A stretch of 9,610 bases of DNA, taken from assembly GCA_913031555.1 (NCBI GenBank), contig CAJWDO010000044.1, positions 1-9,610 of the forward strand. Direction: 5' to 3'. The notes under the pieces were generated by a model. That model did not search any database and was not told the origin of the DNA. It saw only the letters and a program-made list of their open reading frames with translations. How positions within the stretch are numbered: the first letter of the stretch is position 1; each line of letters starts with the position of its first letter. Shown piece by piece: positions 1 to 6,322 of the stretch. Source of the stretch: an uncultured Alphaproteobacteria bacterium. GTDB lineage: Bacteria; Pseudomonadota; Alphaproteobacteria; Puniceispirillales; Puniceispirillaceae. Made by a program: the position numbers and the translations under genes.

Positions 1-1077
1 CCCGGCAACGACAAGGCCGATCCCCTGGCCAAGCGAGCCGAACCCCTGCACGACGCCAAGCGACCCGCCGCGCGATGATCGCCCCGCCACCTTGCTGGCT
101 ATGCTGCTCAGCGCCGGAGAGGCGATGGCGAACCCGACGCAGATCGCGGTCGTCGCCACCGTTGTCTGGAAAAGTGGGTGGTCATTGCCCGGCAGCATGC
201 CAACCACCGCCAGCACAGTTATAATCTGCCCGCCGACCAGCAATACACCACCAAGTCCCATCGCGCCGACCTCGCCGAATCTTGTGACGATATGCCTGAT
301 CAGCACCGCCTGAACGACGACGATGCAGACGCCGATATAGGTAAAAAGCCAGCCTGTCTCGCGGGCACCAAAGCCGAGATAGTCACGAAGCACCAGCACG
401 AAGGACGCCTCGACCTGTGCAAAGGCAAGGTTCAGCACAAGCGCGACGATGGCATAGAGTGCCAGCGGCGAGCGGACCAGCACCCGCATCCGCACCGGCA
501 ACCCCGCCGCTTCGCCCTCCGGCAGGATTCGTCCGCCGGGCGGTGCCTTCAAACGCATTGTCAGGACCAGCGCCAGCAGTGAAAATCCAGAGGCAAGAAG
601 AAACGGTGCCTGATGAAGCGGCCCGCTGCCGATATGGCTGAGCAGCCCACCAAGCGCCGGCCCGGCAACAAATCCGACACCGATGGCGGCACCAAGCAGA
701 CCCATATACTGGGCGCGTTTTTCATCCGTGGTGCGATCGGCAATCATCGCCTGGATGACCCCGGTATTGCCCGAGGCAAAACCGGCGATGATCCGCGAGG
801 CGAACATCGACAGGATATCGGTGGACAGCGCGAACCACAGATGCGCCGCCGCGCTGATGGCAAGTGACAGGAACAGGACCCGCCGGCGGCCGTAATGGTC
901 CGACAGCCTGCCAAGGATCGGGTTGGCCACAAACATCGCCAGCGCAAACGAGGCCAAAAGCATCGTCATCACGCTCGCCGGCAGGCCAAGCATCTCGATC
1001 ACGGTGTAGGGGAGAACCGGGATCAGGGCGCCTACACCAATGAAATTTATTCCCACTATGAGCAGGAGTACCGGCAT
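1..1077 (-). CDS. MFS drug/H+ antiporter, DHA1/Tet type (3' end cut by window)
   Basis: A reading frame on the minus strand is open from the ATG at 1077 to the window edge: 359 residues with no stop, so the C-terminal TM helices are missing. Seen: a hydrophobic first helix straight after the start; MFS motif A between TM2 and TM3, GRLSDHYGRRRVL (residues 56-68); and the antiporter motif C in TM5, GVGFVAGPALGG (133-144). A long loop around 175-200 fits the central cytoplasmic loop. In this family motif C marks proton-driven efflux, so the likely role is export of a small drug-like compound across the inner membrane. The substrate cannot be read from the sequence. AAGGGG at 1088-1083, 5 nt before the ATG, is a usable ribosome binding site. 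The frame stays open upstream of 1077, but that stretch is polar and runs into gshA. It lies 85 bp after gshA on the same strand and may be cotranscribed with it. Confidence 0.88.
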   Translation of the reverse strand, partial: MPVLLLIVGINFIGVGALIPVLPYTVIEMLGLPASVMTMLLASFALAMFVANPILGRLSDHYGRRRVLFLSLAISAAAHLWFALSTDILSMFASRIIAGFASGNTGVIQAMIADRTTDEKRAQYMGLLGAAIGVGFVAGPALGGLLSHIGSGPLHQAPFLLASGFSLLALVLTMRLKAPPGGRILPEGEAAGLPVRMRVLVRSPLALYAIVALVLNLAFAQVEASFVLVLRDYLGFGARETGWLFTYIGVCIVVVQAVLIRHIVTRFGEVGAMGLGGVLLVGGQIITVLAVVGMLPGNDHPLFQTTVATTAICVGFAIASPALSSIASKVAGRSSRGGSLGVVQGFGSLGQGIGLVVAG

Positions 1078-1162
1078 CCCTACCCCTTGATGAAACTGCA
1101 AACGGGCGATCCTGAAAGCGCCTCTTCGGTCACGATCCCCAAATTTCGGAAACAGCCACCAA

Positions 1163-2530
1163 TCATGAATAACTCTCGGCTTCGAAAATCCGCGTGACGT
1201 CTTCGCCCCAGGATTCGCGATAGAGCCGCAGCAGCCGTTCGGCTGGCGTCTCACCATTTGCGATGGCATTGCGAAGCGGCGCCAGATATCCCGTCTCATC
1301 GCTGCCGCTGTCATCAATGCGGGCGCGACGCCGCAGACCTGCCGACGCCAGATCGACAAGCCTTGCCGCCAGATCGTGAACATCCCTGCCGCCAAGCTGG
1401 CCACGAAGACCGTCACGCGACACCGACAGCCGCGCCTCCATCACGTCATCGGCGTTCAGCGGTGCCGCAAGAGCTGTCGCTTCCTCGAGGGCCTGATCAT
1501 CATAGAGAAGCCCGACCCAGAAGGCTGGCAAGGCGCAGATATTGCCCCACGCACCACCATCGGCACCGCGCATCTCGAGGAATCTCTTCAGGCGCACCTC
1601 GGGGAAGGCCGTGGTGATATGGTCCTGAAAGTCATCCATACTTGGCATCTGGCCCTCAAAGCCGGTCAGCATACCATCCATGAAATCACGGAATGACCGG
1701 CCGGCGACATCGATGTAATCGTCGCCGCGATGCAGGAAATACATAGGCACATCAAGGATATAGTCGATCCATTGTTCATAGCCGAAATAGTCATCGAAGA
1801 CGCATGACGGCACACCGCTGCGGGCGGCGTCGGTGTCGGTCCAGGCCTGCGCGCGCGTCGAAAGCCACCCCGATGGCGCGCCATCCTTGAAGGGTGAATT
1901 CGCGAACAGCGCTGTTGCCACAGGTTGCAGCGCCAAAGAGGTGCGGAACTTGCGCCGCATGTCAGCCTCGTCGGAAAAATCGAGATTCACCTGAACCGTG
2001 CAGGTGCGGAGCATCATGTCGAGACCAAGCGTGCCAACCTTCGGCATATGGCGGCTCATGATGCGGTATCGCCCCTTCGGCATGAAGCTGATATCCTCGC
2101 GCCGCGCCGTCGGATGATAGCCGACGCCGAGCATGCCGATGTCAAGCGGCGCCGCCGCCGCCTTCATATGCCGCAGATGGCGGCCGGTTTCGTTACAGGT
2201 CTGGTGGAGGTCGTCCAGCGGCGCGCCGGAAAGCTCAAGCTGGCCACCAGGCTCAAGCGAAACAGCACCGCCATCGGCATCGGTGATGCCGATGATGTTG
2301 CCTTTTTCCATGATCGGCTCGGCATCCGGCCCGAGCTCGGTCAGCAACCGCTCAAGCAACGCGCCGATGCCGGCCTCACCCTCATAGGCGACCGGCGCCA
2401 GATTATGGCGGTGAAAGAGGAATTTCTCGTGTTCGGTGCCGATCTTCTGATCCCTGACAGGCGTTTCGCCATCAGCAATCCAGGCGATCATCTGGCCGAC
2501 ATCTACAGGTTGTTCTTGGTGGTCATGCAT
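1163..2530 (-). CDS. gshA: glutamate-cysteine ligase, plant/alphaproteobacterial type
   Basis: ATP-dependent ligation of L-glutamate and L-cysteine to gamma-glutamylcysteine, the first step of glutathione synthesis in the cytosol. Seen, numbering from the ATG at 2530: GTEHEKF (31-37), SLEPGGQLELSG (91-102), RYRIM (154-158), TVQVNLDF (178-185), RLKRFLEMRGADGG (313-326) and ALPAFWVGLLYD (333-344). These are hallmarks of the GCS2-like ligases of plants and alphaproteobacteria rather than the E. coli GshA type. The 455-residue length matches the family's usual size. The frame is open 47 codons further to an ATG at 2671, but that extension is Arg/Pro/Ala-rich, overlaps the end of rsmE and adds no family sequence, so I prefer 2530. 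The ribosome binding site there is weak (GGA, 9 nt upstream). The gene follows rsmE on the same strand after 103 bp, which suggests a shared transcript. The second enzyme, gshB, is not in the window. Confidence 0.93.
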   Translation of the reverse strand: MHDHQEQPVDVGQMIAWIADGETPVRDQKIGTEHEKFLFHRHNLAPVAYEGEAGIGALLERLLTELGPDAEPIMEKGNIIGITDADGGAVSLEPGGQLELSGAPLDDLHQTCNETGRHLRHMKAAAAPLDIGMLGVGYHPTARREDISFMPKGRYRIMSRHMPKVGTLGLDMMLRTCTVQVNLDFSDEADMRRKFRTSLALQPVATALFANSPFKDGAPSGWLSTRAQAWTDTDAARSGVPSCVFDDYFGYEQWIDYILDVPMYFLHRGDDYIDVAGRSFRDFMDGMLTGFEGQMPSMDDFQDHITTAFPEVRLKRFLEMRGADGGAWGNICALPAFWVGLLYDDQALEEATALAAPLNADDVMEARLSVSRDGLRGQLGGRDVHDLAARLVDLASAGLRRRARIDDSGSDETGYLAPLRNAIANGETPAERLLRLYRESWGEDVTRIFEAESYS

Positions 2531-2633
2531 CAAGCTGAATCCGTCCCGTGCGCGACGCTCCGCGGATTGCGGCTGTAAGCGTCGAAGTGATGGTGGAAGC
2601 AAGGCAGGCATGGCCGGTTCGAGGCACCTGGCA

Positions 2634-3383
2634 TCAGACCCAGTCTCCACACACCGATTGAAAACAGGCAAGTGCCGCTATGGCCGCCGTATCGGCGCGC
2701 AATATGCGCGGGCCGAGCGAAAGTTTCAAACTATTTTGACGGGCCGAAATCATCGCCCGTTCAGCCTCGGAAAAGCCACCCTCGGGGCCAATCACCACCG
2801 CCGCATGCGAAATCGGCGCTGCATCGCTCAGGACACGGACGGCATTCATCCCGGCATCTCCGGCCGTTGCCTCGTCGCAGAAGATGATGGTGCGGTCCGT
2901 ATCGCAGCTGTCGAGCGCCTCTGACAGGTTGGTAAAGGGCATGACCTCGGCGATATCCAGCCGCTCGGTCTGCTCAGCCGCTTCGATGGCGTTGGCCAGC
3001 ATGCGATCGTCATTCACCCGTGAAACTTGACAATGTTCGGTGCGAATCGGCCAGATGCGGCTGCATCCCATCTCGGATGCCTTCTGCGCGATGAAATCAA
3101 GCCGCGCCTTCTTCACCGGCGCGAAAAGCAACCATAGATCAGGGCTGGATGTCTGGGGGCGTGTCGCCTGCTGTATGACCAGCTGGCATTCACGCCTGCC
3201 CCTGCGATTTATCCCAGCCTGCCATTCGCCGTCACGGCCATTGAAGACAAGTACAGTCTCACCGTCCCGGCAGCGCATCACATTCAGCAGATAATGCTGC
3301 TGCTCCCTCGAAGGCTGGATGGAGGTTCCGACGGCAAGTTCGTCGGCGACGAACAGTCGGGCGCTGGCGGGTGATGCGGTCAT
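2634..3383 (-). CDS. rsmE: 16S rRNA (uracil1498-N3)-methyltransferase
   Basis: SAM-dependent methylation of N3 of U1498 in helix 44 of 16S rRNA, acting on the assembled 30S subunit. Seen, numbering from the ATG at 3383 (249 residues, normal for the family): an N-terminal PUA-like part with RLFVADEL near residue 9; KKARLDFIAQKASEMGC (91-107); EAAEQTERL (134-142); and the SPOUT-domain SAM-binding knot motifs IGPEGGFSEAE (198-208) and LGPRILRADTAA (223-234). All signature residues are present. A second ATG three codons upstream, at 3392, is equally open and is preceded directly by an in-frame TAA. I prefer 3383 because the family motif begins just after it and because a possible promoter would place the transcript start on it. 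No Shine-Dalgarno sequence is visible for either start. It is divergent from ubiA and upstream of gshA. Confidence 0.93.
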   Translation of the reverse strand: MTASPASARLFVADELAVGTSIQPSREQQHYLLNVMRCRDGETVLVFNGRDGEWQAGINRRGRRECQLVIQQATRPQTSSPDLWLLFAPVKKARLDFIAQKASEMGCSRIWPIRTEHCQVSRVNDDRMLANAIEAAEQTERLDIAEVMPFTNLSEALDSCDTDRTIIFCDEATAGDAGMNAVRVLSDAAPISHAAVVIGPEGGFSEAERAMISARQNSLKLSLGPRILRADTAAIAALACFQSVCGDWV

Positions 3384-3389
3384 TTGACA

Positions 3390-3418
3390 CATTTAGGGCG
3401 CACGGCGCTGCTTTGCAA
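3390..3418 (-). promoter_or_regulatory. candidate leaderless promoter of rsmE
   Basis: On the minus strand, TTGCAA (3418-3413) is followed by a 17-nt spacer and TAAATG (3395-3390). The rsmE ATG at 3383 begins after 6 more nt, where a sigma70-type transcript would normally start. The -35 matches TTGACA at 4 of 6 positions and the -10 is poor, at 3 of 6. The main support is that argC shows the same box, spacer and distance to its start codon. Confidence 0.3.
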
Positions 3419-3420
3419 GC

Positions 3421-3449
3421 CTGCCATAGCCATGCTGGCCGGCTATACG
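3421..3449 (+). promoter_or_regulatory. candidate promoter of ubiA
   Basis: CTGCCA (3421-3426, 4/6 to TTGACA), a 17-nt spacer and TATACG (3444-3449, 4/6 to TATAAT). This would give a leader of about 25 nt containing the ubiA ribosome binding site. It is a weak match found by eye in the 97-bp space between the divergent rsmE and ubiA starts. Confidence 0.25.
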
Positions 3450-3467
3450 AGAAAGGCAAACTGCGCT

Positions 3468-3472
3468 AAGGA
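3468..3472 (+). promoter_or_regulatory. ribosome binding site deciding the ubiA start
   Basis: AAGGA lies 8 nt before the ATG at 3481. Two in-frame ATGs at 3472 and 3475 overlap it or lie too close, so the site favours initiation at the third ATG. Confidence 0.5.
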
Positions 3473-3480
3473 TGATGGGC

Positions 3481-4446
3481 ATGAAAGACACCGCCAAATC
3501 CACACCATCAGAGGTTAACGAAGCGCCGCGCCGGCATACCGACATCAACCCGCGCGGGTGGTGGCGCCGACTGCCGCGCCGGCTTCATCCCTATATCCTG
3601 CTGGCCCGTTTCGACCGGCCGATCGGATGGTGGCTTTTGCTGCTGCCGGGATGGTGGATCATTCCGGCCACCGCTACCGGGACCGGCCGCATGGTCGAGT
3701 TGATGATGCTGTTCCTGATCGGCGCGGTGACAACGCGCGCCGCCGGCTGTGTGATAAATGATCTGTGGGACCGGCGGCTCGACCAGAGTGTCGAGCGCAC
3801 CGCCGGCCGGCCGCTTGCCGCCGGCACCATCGGGATCACCGCTGCTGTCATTTTTCTGGGCGTGCTTGGCCTGTTTGGTCTGATGATACTTGTGCGCCTT
3901 CCCCTTGCCGCGATTCTGACCGGCATTGCCGCCCTGCCGCTTGTCATCCTGTATCCGCTTGCCAAACGCGTGACCTGGTGGCCGCAGGCGGTTCTCGGCC
4001 TGACTTTTTCATGGGGGGTGCCACTCGGATGGGCGGCGGCGAGCCTGCAATCAACACCGGAATGGCCGCTAGCGGCCCTGCTGGCCATCTATGCAGGAAG
4101 CGTGGCGTGGGTTTTCGGCTATGACACGATCTATGCCGTTCAGGACATGGCCGATGACCGGACTGCTGGTGTCAAATCGTCGGCGCTGGGACTTGGCAGA
4201 CATCTGAAAACCGGTGTTTCAGCGGCCTATCTTCTGGCCGTTCTCGGGCTTGGCAGCGGGTTCTGGCTGCTGCTCGGGCCGGGGCCATGGCTTGGCGGGC
4301 TGGTGTTGATGGCACTTCATCTTGGCTGGCAGGTGCGGCATCTGAACATCGATGATCCGGCCGGCGCGCTGCGGCTGTTCCAGTCGAACCGGGATGCCGG
4401 GCTTATGCTGACAGCGGCCATGGTGCTGACGCATTTGGCCGGCTAG
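3481..4446 (+). CDS. ubiA: 4-hydroxybenzoate polyprenyltransferase
   Basis: Inner-membrane enzyme that transfers a polyprenyl chain from its diphosphate to C3 of 4-hydroxybenzoate, an early step in ubiquinone synthesis. Seen, numbering from the ATG at 3481 (321 residues): a polar N-terminus of about 35 residues; then ARFDRPIGWWLLLLPGWW (about 42-59), typical of the first helix of UbiA; the first Asp-rich motif NDLWDRRLD (93-101) followed by RTAGRPLA (106-113); the second Asp-rich motif YDTIYAVQDMADD (214-226); and about eight hydrophobic segments. Both Mg2+-diphosphate binding motifs are complete. In-frame ATGs at 3472 and 3475 would add three or two residues; the AAGGA at 3468 favours 3481. 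It is divergent from rsmE and ends only 3 bp from the stop of the convergent gene on its right. Confidence 0.93.
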   Translation: MKDTAKSTPSEVNEAPRRHTDINPRGWWRRLPRRLHPYILLARFDRPIGWWLLLLPGWWIIPATATGTGRMVELMMLFLIGAVTTRAAGCVINDLWDRRLDQSVERTAGRPLAAGTIGITAAVIFLGVLGLFGLMILVRLPLAAILTGIAALPLVILYPLAKRVTWWPQAVLGLTFSWGVPLGWAAASLQSTPEWPLAALLAIYAGSVAWVFGYDTIYAVQDMADDRTAGVKSSALGLGRHLKTGVSAAYLLAVLGLGSGFWLLLGPGPWLGGLVLMALHLGWQVRHLNIDDPAGALRLFQSNRDAGLMLTAAMVLTHLAG

Positions 4447-4449
4447 CGC

Positions 4450-5265
4450 TTACAGAAACGCGGCAATATCATCGGCTTCAACCTGCTGCACCTTCCATGG
4501 GCCGTCGGCATGGATCGCACGGTCTGCAAGGCGCCTGTTCACCGCCTTGCGGCAGTCCCTGTCCCCGGTCACCCGGTCGATGAAGCTGTCGCGCCCCTTG
4601 CCAAGATCAAATGCCGGTTCAACGCCGTTGATGAAAGCCTGAACCAGCGCCGCCGCCGAATCCTGGGCAAGGGTCGGAAATTGCCGGTTGCGGGCAGGGA
4701 TACGGCTGAGCCCGCCGGGCTGGTCGGCACCAAGATCGAGAACGCCACTTCGCGCGCTGTAGCCGAACACCGGCTGCGCCGCCACAACGATATCACCACC
4801 GGCTGCCGGCACCGGAAGATGCGTCACAGTGCCGGTCAATATCCGCACATAATCATAAGCGACGCCAACCGCCTCGGTCCGGTGCATGATCGCCAGCTGC
4901 GCGTCATCCAGCCAGGCAATATTCAGCATCACATCGGTGCCGCGGGACGGAAAGGCGGTGCAGGACACAGCGCCGTAATAGCTGACTGTAGCGGCATGGA
5001 CGATATCGCAATCATGGAGGATGGCGGGTGTCACCGGAACGATGGCATCGCCGCCAAACTTGCGGTGGAGCTGCACCGGGGCCCGGTTCGACCCGACCGA
5101 CAAAACTGCTGTGCGGTCAGCAAGCAGCGCCGAATCTTCCAGCGCGGTCAGGCGGCCAGCATTCAGGACAAAGGCACCGTCTGGCGCGGCGTAGGGATAG
5201 TCCGTGGCGCGCTGCGAATCTGACTGCGCGGCAAGATAGTAAGCATCATCCAGCGGCGCGGTCAT
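4450..5265 (-). CDS. uncharacterised protein, possible gamma-glutamylcyclotransferase-like fold
   Basis: I do not recognise a named family. The 271-residue protein has no signal peptide or membrane helix. Two stretches recall the gamma-glutamylcyclotransferase (GGCT/AIG2) fold. One is VLSVGSNRAPVQLHRKFG (54-71), like the glycine-rich YGSN loop that binds the gamma-glutamyl group. The other is WLDDAQLAIMHRTE (118-131) followed by YDYVRI, like the family's LDxxE...Y segment holding the catalytic Glu, which would be Glu131 here. These are resemblances by eye only, and the protein is longer than typical GGCTs. The C-terminal third (about 190-271) is rich in charged residues and unassigned. The start at 5265 lies 10 bp after the argC stop with GGTGG (5274-5270) just upstream, so it is probably the second gene of an argC operon. 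The opposite-strand frame (4510-5223) is rich in Arg and His and looks like a shadow. The gene is convincing; the function is not. Confidence 0.75.
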   Translation of the reverse strand: MTAPLDDAYYLAAQSDSQRATDYPYAAPDGAFVLNAGRLTALEDSALLADRTAVLSVGSNRAPVQLHRKFGGDAIVPVTPAILHDCDIVHAATVSYYGAVSCTAFPSRGTDVMLNIAWLDDAQLAIMHRTEAVGVAYDYVRILTGTVTHLPVPAAGGDIVVAAQPVFGYSARSGVLDLGADQPGGLSRIPARNRQFPTLAQDSAAALVQAFINGVEPAFDLGKGRDSFIDRVTGDRDCRKAVNRRLADRAIHADGPWKVQQVEADDIAAFL

Positions 5266-5275
5266 CAGGCCACCA

Positions 5276-6223
5276 TCAGACTTTCAGGCCGGTGGCTTCA
5301 TCAAACCCGAGGGCGATATTCATGTTCTGCACCGCCGCACCCGACGCGCCCTTGCCAAGATTGTCGAGCCGCGCTGTCAGCCAGAACCGGCTGGCATCCT
5401 CATTGGCGAACACGAACATTTCGAGATGATCACTTCCGGCAAGTGCAGAGGCGTCAAGCATCAGTGCCGCCGTTTCCGGGTCACCCGCCCGTGCCAACCC
5501 CATACGTACAAATTGCGTATTACCGTAATACGCCGCCAGAACGTCATAGAGATCGGCCGGCGACACGGATTTCGAAAGCTGCGCGGCGTGAAGCGGCAAA
5601 TGTACCAGCATGCCTGCATAAAAGGATCCGACCGACGGCATGAAAATCGGCGCTGTCGTAAGGCCGGCATAATGGGTCATCTCGGGAAGATGTTTGTGCG
5701 CCAGCGTCAGACCATAGGCACCATGCGGCGGCAGATCGCCTCCCTCATGCCGCGCGATCATGCCCTTGCCACCACCGCTGTAGCCGGAGACGGCCGGTAC
5801 GCTGAGCGTCGCATCGGCCGGTAACAGACCGGCCGCGACCAACGGACGTGCCAGCGCCAGAAACCCTGTCGGATAACAGCCCGGATTGCTGATCTGGCGT
5901 GCGTCGATGATTTCTGAACGGGTATCTGCGGAAAGTTCGGCAAAGCCATAGGCCCAGCCGTCAGCCGTGCGGTGCGCCGACGAGGCGTCAATCACCCGCG
6001 CGCCTGTCTCGGCTGCCATAGCCGCCGATTCACGCGCCGAATCATCGGGAAGACAGAGGATGGTCAGATCGCACTCACCCATCATCATGCGCCGCGCCGC
6101 GGCATCCTTGCGCCGCGCGTCATCCAGCAGAACAGGTTCGACCAGCGGATGCGCCACCAGCCTGTCATGCACCTGCAACCCGGTCGTGCCGGCCCCGCCA
6201 TCGATGAAAATGTGATATGTCAT
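5276..6223 (-). CDS. argC: N-acetyl-gamma-glutamyl-phosphate reductase, type 2
   Basis: NADPH-dependent reduction of N-acetylglutamyl phosphate to N-acetylglutamate semialdehyde, the third step of arginine synthesis, in the cytosol. Seen in 315 residues: the N-terminal Rossmann loop IDGGAGTTG (7-15); ILCLPDD (55-61); SSAHR (81-85); the catalytic motif NPGCYPTG (113-120) with Cys116; SGYSGGGKG (146-154); and NLGKGASGAAVQN (288-300). The length of about 315, against about 345 for the common form, and the short N-terminal domain fit the type 2 AGPR subfamily. The frame stays open far upstream, to 7030, but that part is antisense to pmbA and has no ArgC sequence. The ATG at 6223 begins exactly at the conserved first strand. 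No Shine-Dalgarno sequence is visible, and a promoter-like pair places +1 at this ATG. The next gene follows after 10 bp. No other arg genes are in the window. Confidence 0.94.
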   Translation of the reverse strand: MTYHIFIDGGAGTTGLQVHDRLVAHPLVEPVLLDDARRKDAAARRMMMGECDLTILCLPDDSARESAAMAAETGARVIDASSAHRTADGWAYGFAELSADTRSEIIDARQISNPGCYPTGFLALARPLVAAGLLPADATLSVPAVSGYSGGGKGMIARHEGGDLPPHGAYGLTLAHKHLPEMTHYAGLTTAPIFMPSVGSFYAGMLVHLPLHAAQLSKSVSPADLYDVLAAYYGNTQFVRMGLARAGDPETAALMLDASALAGSDHLEMFVFANEDASRFWLTARLDNLGKGASGAAVQNMNIALGFDEATGLKV

Positions 6224-6229
6224 CGCGGT

Positions 6230-6258
6230 GTCATAAACAGAATGGCCGCCCCTTGCAA
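6230..6258 (-). promoter_or_regulatory. candidate leaderless promoter of argC
   Basis: On the minus strand, TTGCAA (6258-6253), a 17-nt spacer and TATGAC (6235-6230, 4/6 to TATAAT). The argC ATG starts after 6 more nt, at the expected transcript start. The geometry is identical to that in front of rsmE. A second -10-like sequence, TATAAC (6269-6264, 5/6), lies upstream but has no well-spaced -35 partner. Confidence 0.35.
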
Positions 6259-6284
6259 GGATGGTTATAGTGTCTTCGCCGCGG

Positions 6285-6313
6285 TTGAAACACCGCCCCT
6301 CACCGCATATCTG
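6285..6313 (+). promoter_or_regulatory. candidate promoter of pmbA
   Basis: TTGAAA (6285-6290, 5/6 to TTGACA), a 17-nt spacer and TATCTG (6308-6313, 3/6 to TATAAT). The pmbA ATG follows after 9 nt, so any leader would be only a few nt long or absent. Found by eye in the 99-bp space between the divergent argC and pmbA starts. Confidence 0.25.
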
Positions 6314-6322
6314 AAAAGCGTT

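Noticed and set aside
1925..2578. 217-codon plus-strand ORF opposite gshA
   Set aside because: gshA carries all family motifs on the other strand; this frame is Arg/His-rich and shows no recognisable domain.
4510..5223. 237-codon plus-strand ORF opposite the GGCT-like gene
   Set aside because: Arg/His/Gln-rich shadow; the minus frame is longer, has a good start context after argC and a more protein-like composition.
5972..6322. Upstream extension of the pmbA frame
   Set aside because: It is antisense to the argC N-terminus, rich in Arg and His, and unlike PmbA; the family sequence begins at the ATG at 6323.
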